Of a stretch of DNA of 64,000 nt, positions 11,075-20,471 are shown piece after piece. Made by a program: the position numbers and the translations under genes. The DNA lies in the NCBI RefSeq assembly GCF_001898115.1, contig NZ_MKSQ01000022.1:177292-241291 (forward strand), given 5' to 3'. Source of the DNA: Allobosea sp. 67-29 (GTDB lineage: Bacteria; Pseudomonadota; Alphaproteobacteria; Rhizobiales; Beijerinckiaceae). Position 1 is the first letter of the stretch; each line of letters starts with the position of its first letter. The notes beneath the pieces are model-generated. The model worked only from the letters and a program-made list of their open reading frames with translations, searched no databases and had not been told where the DNA came from.

Positions 11075-12769
11075 TCATGCCGGTGACTTCTCGTGGATCC
11101 AGCTGCGCAGCACCGCGACCGAGTCCGCCGGATTCTGGGAGACCAGCGCGCCGATCTTCTCGACCGACTGCGCCTTGAGCTGGCCCTTGACCTGGGCAAT
11201 GGCGAGCATGCGCTCCGAGGGCATCTCGATTTCGGCCGACACGACCTCGCCATTGGGGCCGACCGTCGCGAGGCCGCGGCCGGAGGCCGGGTCACCGGTG
11301 GCTTCGCCGTCCGGGCCGACAAGGGCCCCGTTGCGCATGAAGCTCGGAATCGGCCGCGCCGCCACGCTGTTGTCGGAAGCGAGCACCTGCTTCAGCAGCG
11401 GACGGACGACCGTCATCAGCACGATCAGCGTGAGCAGCGAGATCACGCCGAGCTCGGCGAAGCGGACGAGGTCCTCACGGCTGAAGGACAGGAGCTGCTG
11501 CATCAGCGTCGGCTCGGTCAGGTCGGTCGGAGGCTGGGGAGCCTCGGCGAAGCGCAGGTTGACGACCTCGACCTTGTCGCCGCGATTCTGGTCGAAGCCC
11601 ACAGCCGTGCGCACGAGTTCGCCGATCCGCTCCAGCTCTTCGTTTCCGCGCGGCTGGTAGGCGAGCTCGCCGTTCTGGCCGCGCGCATAGTTGCCGTCGA
11701 CGAGAACGGCGACGGAGAGCTTCTTGATGCGTCCGCCTTCCTGAAGCTCGGTCCGGGTCGTCTTCGAGATCTCGTAGTTCACCACCTCCTCGTTCTTCGA
11801 CGAGGTGTCGCGCTGGTTCTGCTGGGCGCCTTGTGTCTGCTGCGCGCCGGGAAGCTCGTTGCCGACGGTGACGGTGCCGTTGCCGGCGTCCGCCGTCGCG
11901 GAAGCCTCGGTCCGGTTCTGGCTGGAGCGGACGACGCGGCTTTCCGGGTCGAAGCTTTCCGAGCGGCTCTCGACGCGGTTGGCGTCGAGCGTGGCCGAGA
12001 CCTGCACCCGCGCCCGGCCATAGCCGACCACGCCGGCGACGATGTCCTCGACCTGCGACTTGATGCGCTTCTCGATCGCGGTCTGGCGCTCGTCGAGGCC
12101 GAGCCCGAGGACGCTCTGCTCGTCGCGGGCGCCGTCGGCCAGAAGCCGGCCGCGCTCGTCGATGATCGACACGCGCTCCGGCTTGAGGCCGTCGACCGCG
12201 GAGGCGACGAGATGGCGCACGGCCCGGACCTGCGCCGCATCGAGGTCCCCCGCCAGCTTGAGCGCGATCGAGGCGCGCGGCGGCTCGCGGTCGCGCTCGA
12301 ACAGGCGCCGTTCGGGAATGACCAGATGCACCCGGGCCGCCTGAACCCGGCTGATCGAGCGGATGGTGCGGGACAGCTCCCCTTCCAGCGCGCGCAGATG
12401 GTTGATGTTCTGGACGAAGCTCGTCGAGGAGAAGGCGTCGCCCTTGTCGAAGATCTCGTAGCCGACGCCGCCGCCGGCGGGGATGCCCTTTCCGGCGAGG
12501 TCGAGGCGCAGGCGCGGAACGTCCTCCTTGGGCACCAACACGGTCTGCCCATCGCCGCGCAGCTCGTATTTGATGCCGCGTGCATCGAGATCCTTGAGGA
12601 TCGCGCTGACGTCCTGGCTCGACAGATCCGCGAACAGCACGCTCATTGCGGGTTGCGACATCCGGAACATGACGAAGCCGAAGAAGCCGACGAGCGTCAG
12701 CGTCACCGCCAGCATCGCTGCCAGCCGCGCCGCCCCGAATTTGGCAAACTGCTCGAAGAGGCCGTTCAC
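11075..12769 (-). CDS. fliF: flagellar M-ring protein FliF
   Basis: MSVLFADLSSQDVSAILKDLDARGIKYEL..., RTIRSISRVQAARVHLVIPERRLF; YscJ/FliF family. Confidence 0.97.
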   Translation of the reverse strand: MNGLFEQFAKFGAARLAAMLAVTLTLVGFFGFVMFRMSQPAMSVLFADLSSQDVSAILKDLDARGIKYELRGDGQTVLVPKEDVPRLRLDLAGKGIPAGGGVGYEIFDKGDAFSSTSFVQNINHLRALEGELSRTIRSISRVQAARVHLVIPERRLFERDREPPRASIALKLAGDLDAAQVRAVRHLVASAVDGLKPERVSIIDERGRLLADGARDEQSVLGLGLDERQTAIEKRIKSQVEDIVAGVVGYGRARVQVSATLDANRVESRSESFDPESRVVRSSQNRTEASATADAGNGTVTVGNELPGAQQTQGAQQNQRDTSSKNEEVVNYEISKTTRTELQEGGRIKKLSVAVLVDGNYARGQNGELAYQPRGNEELERIGELVRTAVGFDQNRGDKVEVVNLRFAEAPQPPTDLTEPTLMQQLLSFSREDLVRFAELGVISLLTLIVLMTVVRPLLKQVLASDNSVAARPIPSFMRNGALVGPDGEATGDPASGRGLATVGPNGEVVSAEIEMPSERMLAIAQVKGQLKAQSVEKIGALVSQNPADSVAVLRSWIHEKSPA

Positions 12770-12846
12770 GCCGCCATCCGTTCCACGAAACCGCGGACGC
12801 CGCGTGATTTGCGCCGCCCACTAGGCAAGTTTTTCCCGGTGCATGG

Positions 12847-12861
12847 TTAGCGGCTGGTTAA
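12847..12861. promoter_or_regulatory. CtrA-box-like TTAG-N7-TTAA upstream of fliF
   Basis: TTAG CGGCTGG TTAA, one mismatch to TTAA-N7-TTAA, about 80 bp upstream of the fliF start. Confidence 0.4.
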
Positions 12862-12913
12862 TTTTTTCCGCGCGGCCGGTTAATCCTTCGGCCGCCGAGG
12901 CCGTGATAATGCG

Positions 12914-12942
12914 AAAAGGCGCCGGTCCGGAGACCGACGCCC
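12914..12942 (-). terminator. intrinsic terminator downstream of sciP
   Basis: Minus-strand reading GGCGTCGGTCTCCGGACCGGCGCCTTTT: GC-rich stem-loop followed by a short T-run. Confidence 0.55.
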
Positions 12943-12969
12943 TCTGAAACTGCAGCGGAATTCCGCCGG

Positions 12970-13245
12970 CTACTGGCGATAATGCTGGATGCGCGTGGTG
13001 CGCAGACCGGCCAGGCCGTGCTGGTCGATCGACATCTGCCAGCTCAGGAACTCATCGACCGTGAGCGTATAGCGCTGGCAGGCCTCCTCGAGGCTGAGCA
13101 GCCCGCCGCGAACCGCCGCGACGACCTCTGCCTTGCGCCGGATGACCCAACGCCTCGTATTCATCGGCGGGAGGTCGGCGATCGTCAGCGGACTTCCGTC
13201 CGGACCGATCACGTACTTTACCCGCGGTCGCAATGGCTCGGTCAT
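12970..13245 (-). CDS. sciP: CtrA inhibitor SciP (DUF1153)
   Basis: MTEPLRPRVKYVIGPDGSPLTIADLPPMNTRRWVIRRKAEVVAAVRGGLLSLEEACQRYTLTVDEFLSWQ, DUF1153/SciP signature. Confidence 0.93.
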   Translation of the reverse strand: MTEPLRPRVKYVIGPDGSPLTIADLPPMNTRRWVIRRKAEVVAAVRGGLLSLEEACQRYTLTVDEFLSWQMSIDQHGLAGLRTTRIQHYRQ

Positions 13246-13299
13246 GATACTCTCACACAACTCAACAGAGCTACTTGGGATGAGCCTAACCTTCCGGTT

Positions 13300-13314
13300 T
13301 TAAGAATTGCCTAA
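13300..13314. promoter_or_regulatory. CtrA-box-like TTAA-N7-CTAA upstream of sciP
   Basis: TTAA GAATTGC CTAA inside GTTTTA-N9-TAAAAC, about 55 bp upstream of the sciP start. Confidence 0.4.
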
Positions 13315-13352
13315 AACGATCGTGAGGATGCCTGTCTCTGATTCGCCGGGGC

Positions 13353-14015
13353 CTACTCGCCGCGCACCACGCTCTTCACCTGGTCGATCGGCACGCTGAT
13401 CCCGCCGATCTTGAGCGCCGGAATCGAGCTGGTGAAGTCGACACCGTCGACGACGCCGCTGATCTGCGTCTTGACCGTGATTGCCTCGCCCGCGACGCTG
13501 CGGCCATCGACGCTGACGGTATACTGGCCATCCGGCGCGGCGCTGCCGATCGAGGTGGAGCCGTCCCAGTTCAGCGTCTGGTCTCCGGCCACCAGGCTGC
13601 GGGTCATCGTCTGCACGACGTTGCCGTTCGCGTCCTTGATCGTGACGGTAGCCGTTCCGGCGGTCGAGGCGTTCAGCTTCCAGGATGCGGCACCGTTCGC
13701 GAGGCGTGTCGTCGCGCCATCGGCCGTGATCGTGGCGCCGATGAAGCCGACGGCGTTCGTCGCCGTGCTGGCTGCGCTGAGGCTCAGCAGGGAGCTCAAC
13801 GTGTCGTTGGTCTTGAGCTGCTGCTCCACGCCGGCGAACTGCACCAGCTGCTCGGTGAACTGGTTGGTGTCCATCGGGTCGAGCGGCGACTGGTTCTTGA
13901 GCTGCGTCGTCAGCAGCAGCAGGAACTGGTCGAAATTGCCTGCGATCGTGCTCGTGCTGGAGCTGCTGGTCGAGCTGGAGGTGCCGGAAGACCCACTCAC
14001 GCCTGAAACGGCCAT
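13353..14015 (-). CDS. flgD: flagellar hook assembly protein FlgD
   Basis: FDQFLLLLTTQLKNQSPLDPMDTNQFTEQLVQFAGVEQQLKTND, FlgD N-terminal signature. Confidence 0.95.
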   Translation of the reverse strand: MAVSGVSGSSGTSSSTSSSSTSTIAGNFDQFLLLLTTQLKNQSPLDPMDTNQFTEQLVQFAGVEQQLKTNDTLSSLLSLSAASTATNAVGFIGATITADGATTRLANGAASWKLNASTAGTATVTIKDANGNVVQTMTRSLVAGDQTLNWDGSTSIGSAAPDGQYTVSVDGRSVAGEAITVKTQISGVVDGVDFTSSIPALKIGGISVPIDQVKSVVRGE

Positions 14016-14030
14016 GCTGCTTGTCCTCGC

Positions 14031-15554
14031 TCAGATGCTGAGATCGACGCCGCCGAGCCGCACGATGCGGCGCTGCGGCGCGGGTGTGATCGGAAGAACG
14101 GTGTTGTCGTCGCCGGTTTCGCCCCGCGACGGCTGGCGCGCGCGCTGCGGCGGCTCGTCGTGCTGGCGCTGCTGCCGGAAGGAGGACTGATCCGAAGGAT
14201 CGCGCAGGCTGATGTCGACGCCGCCGTCGGAGGGCCTGAGGCCGGCCTGCTCGAAGGCCCGTTCGAGCGTCCGCGCGTCGCGCTGCAGAAGATGCAGGGT
14301 CTCGACCCGGTCGACGACAAGGCGGGCGCTGACCTCGCCCTTGTCGGAGATCGACAGGTTGACATCGACGCGCCCGAGCTCGTCGGGATCGAGCCGGATG
14401 TCGAACTGCCTCGCGCCGGACAGCGCCCGCAATCCGATCTCGATCGGCAGCACGTGCAGCGGCGTCGGTGTCGGCACGGCCGCAGCCTGCCCCTGCCCGC
14501 CACCCGGCGTCTGGTTGGCGGCGCCGACCGCCTGGTCGAGCGGTGATAGCAGCCGCGTGGAATCGTGGGCGCCGAGGGCCTGCTGCACCAGCGCCCCGAG
14601 ATCGATCGGGGCCAAAGCCTGCTTGGCGGCCTCGGCCAGCTTCGGATCGGCAGGAGCGGTGGGAGTGCCTTGTGCGATCGGGGCCCCCTGCACGGCATCG
14701 AGCTTCGTCAGCGGGGCCGTTGCGTCTGCCGACGCCTCATGAGCGCCCGATTTGTGCGTCTCGCCGGTAGCGGCGGAGTGCTCGCCTGCTGCAACAGGCG
14801 CGGAGGATGCTTGAGCGTCCTTGTCGGCCGGCTTGCCCTTGGACAAGCTCGCATGCCCGACTTTGCTTGCGCCCGCCGCGAGCGCCGCCTCCACCTGAAT
14901 CCGCCCCTTCGACGCCGCTCGGGTCGCAGGATCACCGGATTGCACAACCTCGTCCGCGGCCGTGGCGTCGCTCCCGGCCGCGACCGGAAGGGATAGCGAC
15001 AGGATGGTCGCCGGTGCCTGAACCGCAGGCTTCTGATCGGCCGGCAAGACGATGATAGTCGCGTCGCCGGTAGCCTTGTCGGCGGCAGCGTCGTCCGCGC
15101 CTTCCACCTTGTCGGTGGATGCCTCGCCGACTTGCTTGCCGTCGGCATCCTTCTTTGCGGCCTTGCCCTTCGTTCCGACCTCTTCCGTCCGCTCCCCTTC
15201 GGCTGGAGCCTTGCCGCCTTCGGCGGCGGCGAGAAGTTCCGCCAGCGCTTCGAGGAACGAGCTGGCCTGGCCGGCCGGAAGCCGGGGGCTCGCATCCGCC
15301 GCCACGGCCGATTTGTCCGGGCCGGCCGCGTTCCCGGCAGCCTTTGCAGCGGCGCCGGCCTGCGGCGCGGTGGCGGAGGCCTTCGCATCGCCGGCCACCT
15401 TGCGCGCGGACTCGGCAGCCGCAGCCGCGGCATCCTCCGTTTGCGGGAGCGAGAACCCCTGCCCGTCCGCTGTCGCTCCGGCGTCCGCAGACCGGCGACG
15501 CGTCGCCGGCGGCTCCTTTGCGGGCGAAGTGTTGAGCACGGTTTCGACAGGCAT
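14031..15554 (-). CDS. fliK: flagellar hook-length control protein FliK
   Basis: Low-complexity Ala-rich N-terminus plus C-terminal Flg_hook domain (RQFDIRLDPDELGRVDVNLSISDKGEVSARLVVDRVETLHLLQRDARTLERAFEQAGL). Confidence 0.9.
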   Translation of the reverse strand: MPVETVLNTSPAKEPPATRRRSADAGATADGQGFSLPQTEDAAAAAAESARKVAGDAKASATAPQAGAAAKAAGNAAGPDKSAVAADASPRLPAGQASSFLEALAELLAAAEGGKAPAEGERTEEVGTKGKAAKKDADGKQVGEASTDKVEGADDAAADKATGDATIIVLPADQKPAVQAPATILSLSLPVAAGSDATAADEVVQSGDPATRAASKGRIQVEAALAAGASKVGHASLSKGKPADKDAQASSAPVAAGEHSAATGETHKSGAHEASADATAPLTKLDAVQGAPIAQGTPTAPADPKLAEAAKQALAPIDLGALVQQALGAHDSTRLLSPLDQAVGAANQTPGGGQGQAAAVPTPTPLHVLPIEIGLRALSGARQFDIRLDPDELGRVDVNLSISDKGEVSARLVVDRVETLHLLQRDARTLERAFEQAGLRPSDGGVDISLRDPSDQSSFRQQRQHDEPPQRARQPSRGETGDDNTVLPITPAPQRRIVRLGGVDLSI

Positions 15555-15778
15555 GAACGGTTCCGCGGCATGGGCAAACAGCACCCGCCTGCGAACAGCA
15601 AGTTGCGCGCCAGCGGCGGCATCCTATATTTCAAGGGCTTAGCCGCTCGACTGCAGGGCTTGCCGCGGCAGAAACCGCCTCAGCAGGCAGGATTTGCCGA
15701 TCCCGCTGGTCGCACGCCGGCAAAGCCGATATAGAACCGCCGAACCGGGCGAAACCCGCTCCAGAATGCCGAACCGCA

Positions 15779-16963
15779 ATGACAACGTCCTTCAACTCCC
15801 TTGACCTCGCCAAGCCGCCCGCGGCCACGCGCGTCGTCGCGGCGATGTCGGGCGGGGTCGATTCCTCGGTCGTCGCGGCCCTCCTGAAGCGCGAGGGCTA
15901 CGACGTCATCGGCGTCACGCTGCAGCTTTACGACCACGGCGCAGCCGTCCACCGCGCCGGCGCCTGCTGCGCCGGGCAGGACATCCACGATGCGCGCCGC
16001 GTCGCCGAGGCCATCGGCATCCCTCACTACGTGCTGGATTACGAAAGCCGCTTCCGCGACGCCGTGATCGAGCGCTTCGCCGAGAGCTACCTCGCCGGCG
16101 AGACGCCGATTCCCTGCGTCGAGTGCAACCGCACCGTGAAGTTCCGGGACTTGCTCGATCTGGCGAAGGAACTTGGTGCCGACGCGCTGGCGACCGGCCA
16201 CTATGTCGTCAGCCGCGCTCTCGGCAACGGCCGCCGCGGCCTGTTCCGCGCCGCGGACATGAATCGCGACCAGAGCTATTTCCTCTATGCCACCACGCAG
16301 GAGCAGCTCGACCTGCTGCGCTTCCCGCTCGGCGGCATCGACAAGACGCAGACTCGCGCGCTCGCCGCCGAACTCGGCCTCGCCATCGCGGACAAGCCGG
16401 ACAGTCAGGACATCTGCTTCGTCCCGAACGGGCGCTATGCCGACGTCATCGAGCGGCTGAAGCCCGGCGCCGCCCGCCCGGGCGAGATCGTGCATCTCGA
16501 CGGCCGGGTGCTGGGCCATCATGACGGCGTGCTCCGTTACACGGTCGGCCAGCGCAAGGGCCTCGGCATCAGCGCGGCCGAGCCGCTCTATGTGCTCCGG
16601 CTCGACGCGGATGCCGCGCGCGTCATCGTCGGCCCGCGCGAGGCGCTGAGCGTGCGCGAGATCCGCCTGCGCGATCTTAACTGGCTCGGCGGAATGCCGC
16701 TCGACGCGCTGCCGCCTGTCGGCCTCGATGTCGCCGTGCGCGTCCGCTCGACGCGCGCCCCGCGCGAGGCGCGGCTGTTCCGCGATGCGGAGGGTCTGCG
16801 CGTCGAGCTTGCGACCGACGAGGAAGGCGTCTCGCCCGGCCAGGCTTGCGTCATCTACAGCGATGCCGGTCCGGGTGCTCAGGTGCTCGGCGGCGGCACG
16901 ATCCTGCGCCAGCCGGCCGCGCTGCCGGCCTCGTCCTTCCCGGCGGCAATGGCCCTGCCCTGA
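15779..16963 (+). CDS. mnmA: tRNA-specific 2-thiouridylase MnmA
   Basis: [34 protein letters not shown] (PP-loop), [24 protein letters not shown]. Confidence 0.97.
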   Translation: MTTSFNSLDLAKPPAATRVVAAMSGGVDSSVVAALLKREGYDVIGVTLQLYDHGAAVHRAGACCAGQDIHDARRVAEAIGIPHYVLDYESRFRDAVIERFAESYLAGETPIPCVECNRTVKFRDLLDLAKELGADALATGHYVVSRALGNGRRGLFRAADMNRDQSYFLYATTQEQLDLLRFPLGGIDKTQTRALAAELGLAIADKPDSQDICFVPNGRYADVIERLKPGAARPGEIVHLDGRVLGHHDGVLRYTVGQRKGLGISAAEPLYVLRLDADAARVIVGPREALSVREIRLRDLNWLGGMPLDALPPVGLDVAVRVRSTRAPREARLFRDAEGLRVELATDEEGVSPGQACVIYSDAGPGAQVLGGGTILRQPAALPASSFPAAMALP

Positions 16964-17003
16964 CGCCCGGTCGTCTCAACCAAAGCCTGTTCGGACCCCG
17001 TCG

Positions 17004-17645
17004 ATGCCGGTGACAGATCACCTCCAGACCCAGAAGCGCGCCTATGCCACCTGGGCCAAATTCTACGACAAGGTCTACCAGCGCATGCTCTCGCGCCCGC
17101 AGCGCGAGGCTGTCGCGGCGGCTTGCGCCTGCGGCCCCGAGATTCTTGAGATCGGAGTCGGCACGGGCCTGACGCTGCCTTACTTCGCGCCGGGCTCCCG
17201 CGTCGTCGGAGCCGATCTCTCGCTGGACATGCTGAAGGTGGCCGGGCGCAAGGTCGCCGCCGGCGGGCTTGCGCATGTGCGCGGGCTGACCGTGATGGAC
17301 GCCTGCCGGCTCGGCTTCGCGGCGGAGCGCTTCGATGCCGTGACGGCGCAATTCGTCATCACCCTGGTGCCCGACCCCGAGCAGGCGCTCGCGGAGATGG
17401 ACCGGGTCCTGAAGCCGGGAGGCGAGATCGTCATCTCCAGCCGTCTTGTGGACGATGGCGGTCCGCTCGCGCCGTTCTGGGCCGCGGTGGCCCCTCTGGC
17501 ACGGGCGATCGGCTGGAGCAGCGACTTCAAGGTGAGCCGCCTGACCAACTGGGCAGCCCGGACCGGGCGCTACGATACGGTCCATATCGGCCGCGGCTAT
17601 TTCAAGGTTGTCCGGCTGCGCAAGCGCGCCTCGCTCTCATCCTGA
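17004..17645 (+). CDS. class I SAM-dependent methyltransferase (phosphatidylethanolamine N-methyltransferase PmtA-like)
   Basis: ILEIGVGTGLTLPYFAPGSRVVGADLSLDMLKVA, EMDRVLKPGGEIVISSR; ATG at 17004. Confidence 0.82.
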   Translation: MPVTDHLQTQKRAYATWAKFYDKVYQRMLSRPQREAVAAACACGPEILEIGVGTGLTLPYFAPGSRVVGADLSLDMLKVAGRKVAAGGLAHVRGLTVMDACRLGFAAERFDAVTAQFVITLVPDPEQALAEMDRVLKPGGEIVISSRLVDDGGPLAPFWAAVAPLARAIGWSSDFKVSRLTNWAARTGRYDTVHIGRGYFKVVRLRKRASLSS

Positions 17646-17749
17646 AGCGGCGGCACTGGAAATCTGCCGACGAGGCTTGACGAGGTCCGGCCGCGCCCCC
17701 TATATCGCGCCCCTGTGACGGGCCGCTGACGGCGGCAGCCGGAACATGT

Positions 17750-17826
17750 GGCGGGGTAGCTCAGCTGGTTAGAGCAGCGGAATCATAATCCGCGTGTCGG
17801 GGGTTCAAGTCCCTCTCCCGCTACCA
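17750..17826 (+). tRNA. tRNA-Met (CAT)
   Basis: Cloverleaf-compatible GGCGGGGTAGCTCAGCTGGTTAGAGCAGCGGAATCATAATCCGCGTGTCGGGGGTTCAAGTCCCTCTCCCGCTACCA; anticodon loop ATCATAA; encoded CCA. Confidence 0.95.
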
Positions 17827-17991
17827 CCTTCCCCTCCGACCTTTTCGTCGGGAAGTGGGTCCTCAGATCACCCTGGTCCGTTGGTCTTCAATCGATATTT
17901 ATGGAGCTGCGCCGCCGCCGCGATCAGGCCGCGCCGGGCAGTCTTTGATTCCTTAACGGCCGCGCCGTCGGCCCGGCGCAGGAGATCTTGA

Positions 17992-18204
17992 ATGACCGAA
18001 AAGCCGCTCAAGGGCCCCGCCTCCTACTTCCCCTCGATCGAGAAGACCTATGGCAGGCCGATCGCCGAATGGAAGGCGCTCATCAGGGAGCGCTATCCGG
18101 CAGGGCATATGCAGATCGTGTCCTTCCTGAAGGCGGAACACGGCCTCGGGCACGGCCACGCCAACGCTCTCGTCGCTCACACCCTGGCGGAGGACAAGGG
18201 TTAA
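17992..18204 (+). CDS. DUF4287 domain-containing protein
   Basis: MTEKPLKGPASYFPSIEKTYGRPIAEWKALIRERYPAGHMQIVSFLKAEHGLGHGHANALVAHTL. Confidence 0.85.
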   Translation: MTEKPLKGPASYFPSIEKTYGRPIAEWKALIRERYPAGHMQIVSFLKAEHGLGHGHANALVAHTLAEDKG

Positions 18205-18300
18205 AGCGTCGGGCCGAAAAGTGGAATCCACTTTGCGGAAGAATTCGATGCTCCAGCAACGAGTTAGATCATCGTTGTCGCGTCCGATAGGACCCCGATG
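18205..18300 (+). repeat. dispersed intergenic repeat copy 1, hairpin-containing
   Basis: About 95 nt starting directly after the DUF4287 stop; aligns with the reverse complement of 34573-34669 (shared blocks CGAAAAG, AATTCGATGCTCC, GATCAT, TGTCGCGTCCG..AGGAC). Confidence 0.85.
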
Positions 18301-18373
18301 ATCCAGCCGGCCAGCCGCTGTGCCGACGGCCTTCCGGTAGGCGACGGTCGGGGCGGTGGGCGCCGGTGCTTCG

Positions 18374-19477
18374 TCAGCCGATGCCGAGGAAGCGGATGAG
18401 CCCAAGGCTGACGCCGGCGAGGACGACGAGCGACAAGGTTACGGCGGCGGTGACCCGGCCGCCGGCGCGGGCGACCACGCGGATATCGACGCCCAGCCCC
18501 AAGGCCGCCATCGAGATGATCGTGAGAATCGTCGCCAGCCGCGCGATCGGCGCCAGCGCCGCTTCCGGGATGGCTCCGAGCGAGCGCAGCGCAGCCATCG
18601 CCAGAAATGCGAGAATGAACCAGGGAACCAACCGGTGCAGGGCAAGGCGGCTGCCCGTCGGCCGCTCCGGCGCGGCGGCGCCATCCGCTCCGGCCCGCAG
18701 ATGGCTGCCGAAGAGCGAGAGCCCCAGGACGACCGGGCCGAGCATCAGCACGCGGACGAGCTTGACCAGGGTGCCGATCTGGACGCTGAGCGCGGCAACC
18801 GGCACGGTCGCCGCGAGCACCTGCGGCACGGCGTAGACCGTGAGGCCGGCCAGCACTCCGTATTGCAGATCGGACAGATGCAGCAGCGGTACCAGCAGCG
18901 GCAGGCCGAGCACCACGAGCACGCCGAGCACCGCGGTGAAGGCGATGGAGGCGGCGACATCCCCGCCATTGGCCCCGATCACCGGCGCGACAGCGGCGAT
19001 CGCCGAATTCCCACAGATCGAATTGCCGCAGGCCACCAGGACCGCCATGCGCGGCGAAAGCCCCAGCATGCGCCCCAGGCCGTAGCTCGCGGCAAGCGCG
19101 ACCGCGACGACACCGGCGATACCGAGCAGCAGCGCCGGCCCCGCGGCGACGATCGTGGCCGCGCTCAGAGAGGCGCCGAGCAGCACGACGGCGATTTCGA
19201 GGACCGTCTTGGCCGAGAATGCGATGCCGGCGCGCCAGGTCTCGGAGGGCGTCCAGACGCTGCGCACGAAGGTTCCGATCAGGATCGCCAGGACCAGAGC
19301 TTCGAGCCAGGCGCGGCCCGTGACCTGCTCTTCCAGATGCTCGAGCCCGAGCGCGACGGCGCTGACGAGCGCGCAGAGCGCCACACCCGGCAGCACGCGC
19401 CGCGCCCATTGCCAGATTGGAGGCTTGCTCGACATTGCGAACGCGGCGGGAGAGGACTTGGATGGGGCGTCGGCCAT
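18374..19477 (-). CDS. YeiH family putative sulfate exporter (UPF0324)
   Basis: MAVLVACGNSICGNSAIAAVAPVIGANGGDVAASIAFTAVLGVLVVLGLPLL, YeiH family signature. Confidence 0.9.
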   Translation of the reverse strand: MADAPSKSSPAAFAMSSKPPIWQWARRVLPGVALCALVSAVALGLEHLEEQVTGRAWLEALVLAILIGTFVRSVWTPSETWRAGIAFSAKTVLEIAVVLLGASLSAATIVAAGPALLLGIAGVVAVALAASYGLGRMLGLSPRMAVLVACGNSICGNSAIAAVAPVIGANGGDVAASIAFTAVLGVLVVLGLPLLVPLLHLSDLQYGVLAGLTVYAVPQVLAATVPVAALSVQIGTLVKLVRVLMLGPVVLGLSLFGSHLRAGADGAAAPERPTGSRLALHRLVPWFILAFLAMAALRSLGAIPEAALAPIARLATILTIISMAALGLGVDIRVVARAGGRVTAAVTLSLVVLAGVSLGLIRFLGIG

Positions 19478-19817
19478 GGCAGAACTTTCTTGATGAGGCC
19501 GTTATCGGAGATAAAAATGCTCCGATCCAACGCATTGATCAGAATGTTTCGATCGATGCAACCGAACGATGCGATGATCCCGCCGGCTCTCGCGGCGATC
19601 ACGCGCGCCGGGTCGCGAAGCTGCTGCATCGTGGGGCGTTCGGCGCTGGTTTTTCGAAACCGCAGATGCGCTGCGGTCGCCATGGCCGGCGCGTCGCAGC
19701 CTCCACCAGCATTTTCGGGTCGGCTTCGACTTTTCAACATCCCTCGAAACGAGCCATTTTCATGCGGCTAAACTTCGGGCTATAAAGTCGATTCAGGAGA
19801 TGCGGGAGACGAAATCG

Positions 19818-19904
19818 ATGCTGATTTTGACAGCCACCGCGTGGTTGTTTTGCTTTGCGATATTTCTGGAATTGGCCGACAGGGCCCCTGCTATCGACTA
19901 TTGA
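19818..19904 (+). CDS. 28-aa single-TM microprotein with FLELADRAP motif, hypothetical
   Basis: MLILTATAWLFCFAIFLELADRAPAIDY*; upstream GGGAG about 9 nt before ATG; homologous to the ORF at 26902-27012. Confidence 0.6.
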   Translation: MLILTATAWLFCFAIFLELADRAPAIDY

Positions 19905-20199
19905 GCGGGCGCGCGGCGCAACCCCGAGCCCCTGGATACGAAGCATTTCGGCAGCTCCGCTCGCAGCGCGAGCACGGTATTAGCCGTTGCTGAATCGACC
20001 TGAACGCAGCAAGGTCTTCGCTGCCGCGGGAACAGCGCATGGCCGGCTTTCGCGCGGACGCGGGGGCAAGCGAAGCCGCTTCTGCCTGCGGACTGCCCCG
20101 ATCCCGATCTGCCGCTGATCCGTTCAGGAACCAGTCATCCAGCCTGCCCCCTTATCGCGCCGACGAGCCGACAGGGCTCGAGAGGGCGAGGAGATCGCG

Positions 20200-20406
20200 G
20201 TGGGGCGGGACGGCTTTCAGTGCGACATCTGCGGATCGGCGAGTGTCACTATTCCGGGCCGCCTCGATCGGGACAGCGATGTGACCTGTGCGAAATGCGG
20301 GCACCTCCTGTCATCCTGGGACGAGTACAAACGCAGGATCGGTTCGGTGCTGCGCGAGGCCACGCCCGGGCGACGCCCCCCGATCTCCGATCCGATCGAT
20401 TGGTAA
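20200..20406 (+). CDS. small zinc-ribbon protein
   Basis: GTG start; GRDGFQCDICGSASVTIPGRLDRDSDVTCAKCGHLLSSWDEYKRRI, with two CxxC knuckles. Confidence 0.65.
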   Translation: MGRDGFQCDICGSASVTIPGRLDRDSDVTCAKCGHLLSSWDEYKRRIGSVLREATPGRRPPISDPIDW

Positions 20407-20471
20407 GCGGCTAGGTCTCCGATCGCACGTCCCGCTCGCTTGAAGCTTCGCCGAGGCCGCCCCCGGGTTTC

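Noticed and set aside
9009-11660. 883-aa plus-strand ORF
   Set aside because: Antisense shadow of fliN-fliH-fliG-fliF; low-complexity composition and no recognisable domain. High GC makes long antisense ORFs common here.
12820-12845. Possible sigma-54 promoter (GGGAAAAACTTGC on the minus strand) upstream of fliF
   Set aside because: GG-N10-GC spacing is off by one and the -24 element does not match.
14031-15554. Ala/Lys/Asp low-complexity region as a novel protein
   Set aside because: Typical variable N-terminal region of FliK in the right genomic context.
19279-19740. Possible LysR remnant next to yeiH (yeiH is often beside a LysR gene)
   Set aside because: Translation has no LysR HTH pattern; not supported.
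18356-19771. 471-aa plus-strand ORF over yeiH
   Set aside because: Antisense to a confidently recognised transporter; no family resemblance.
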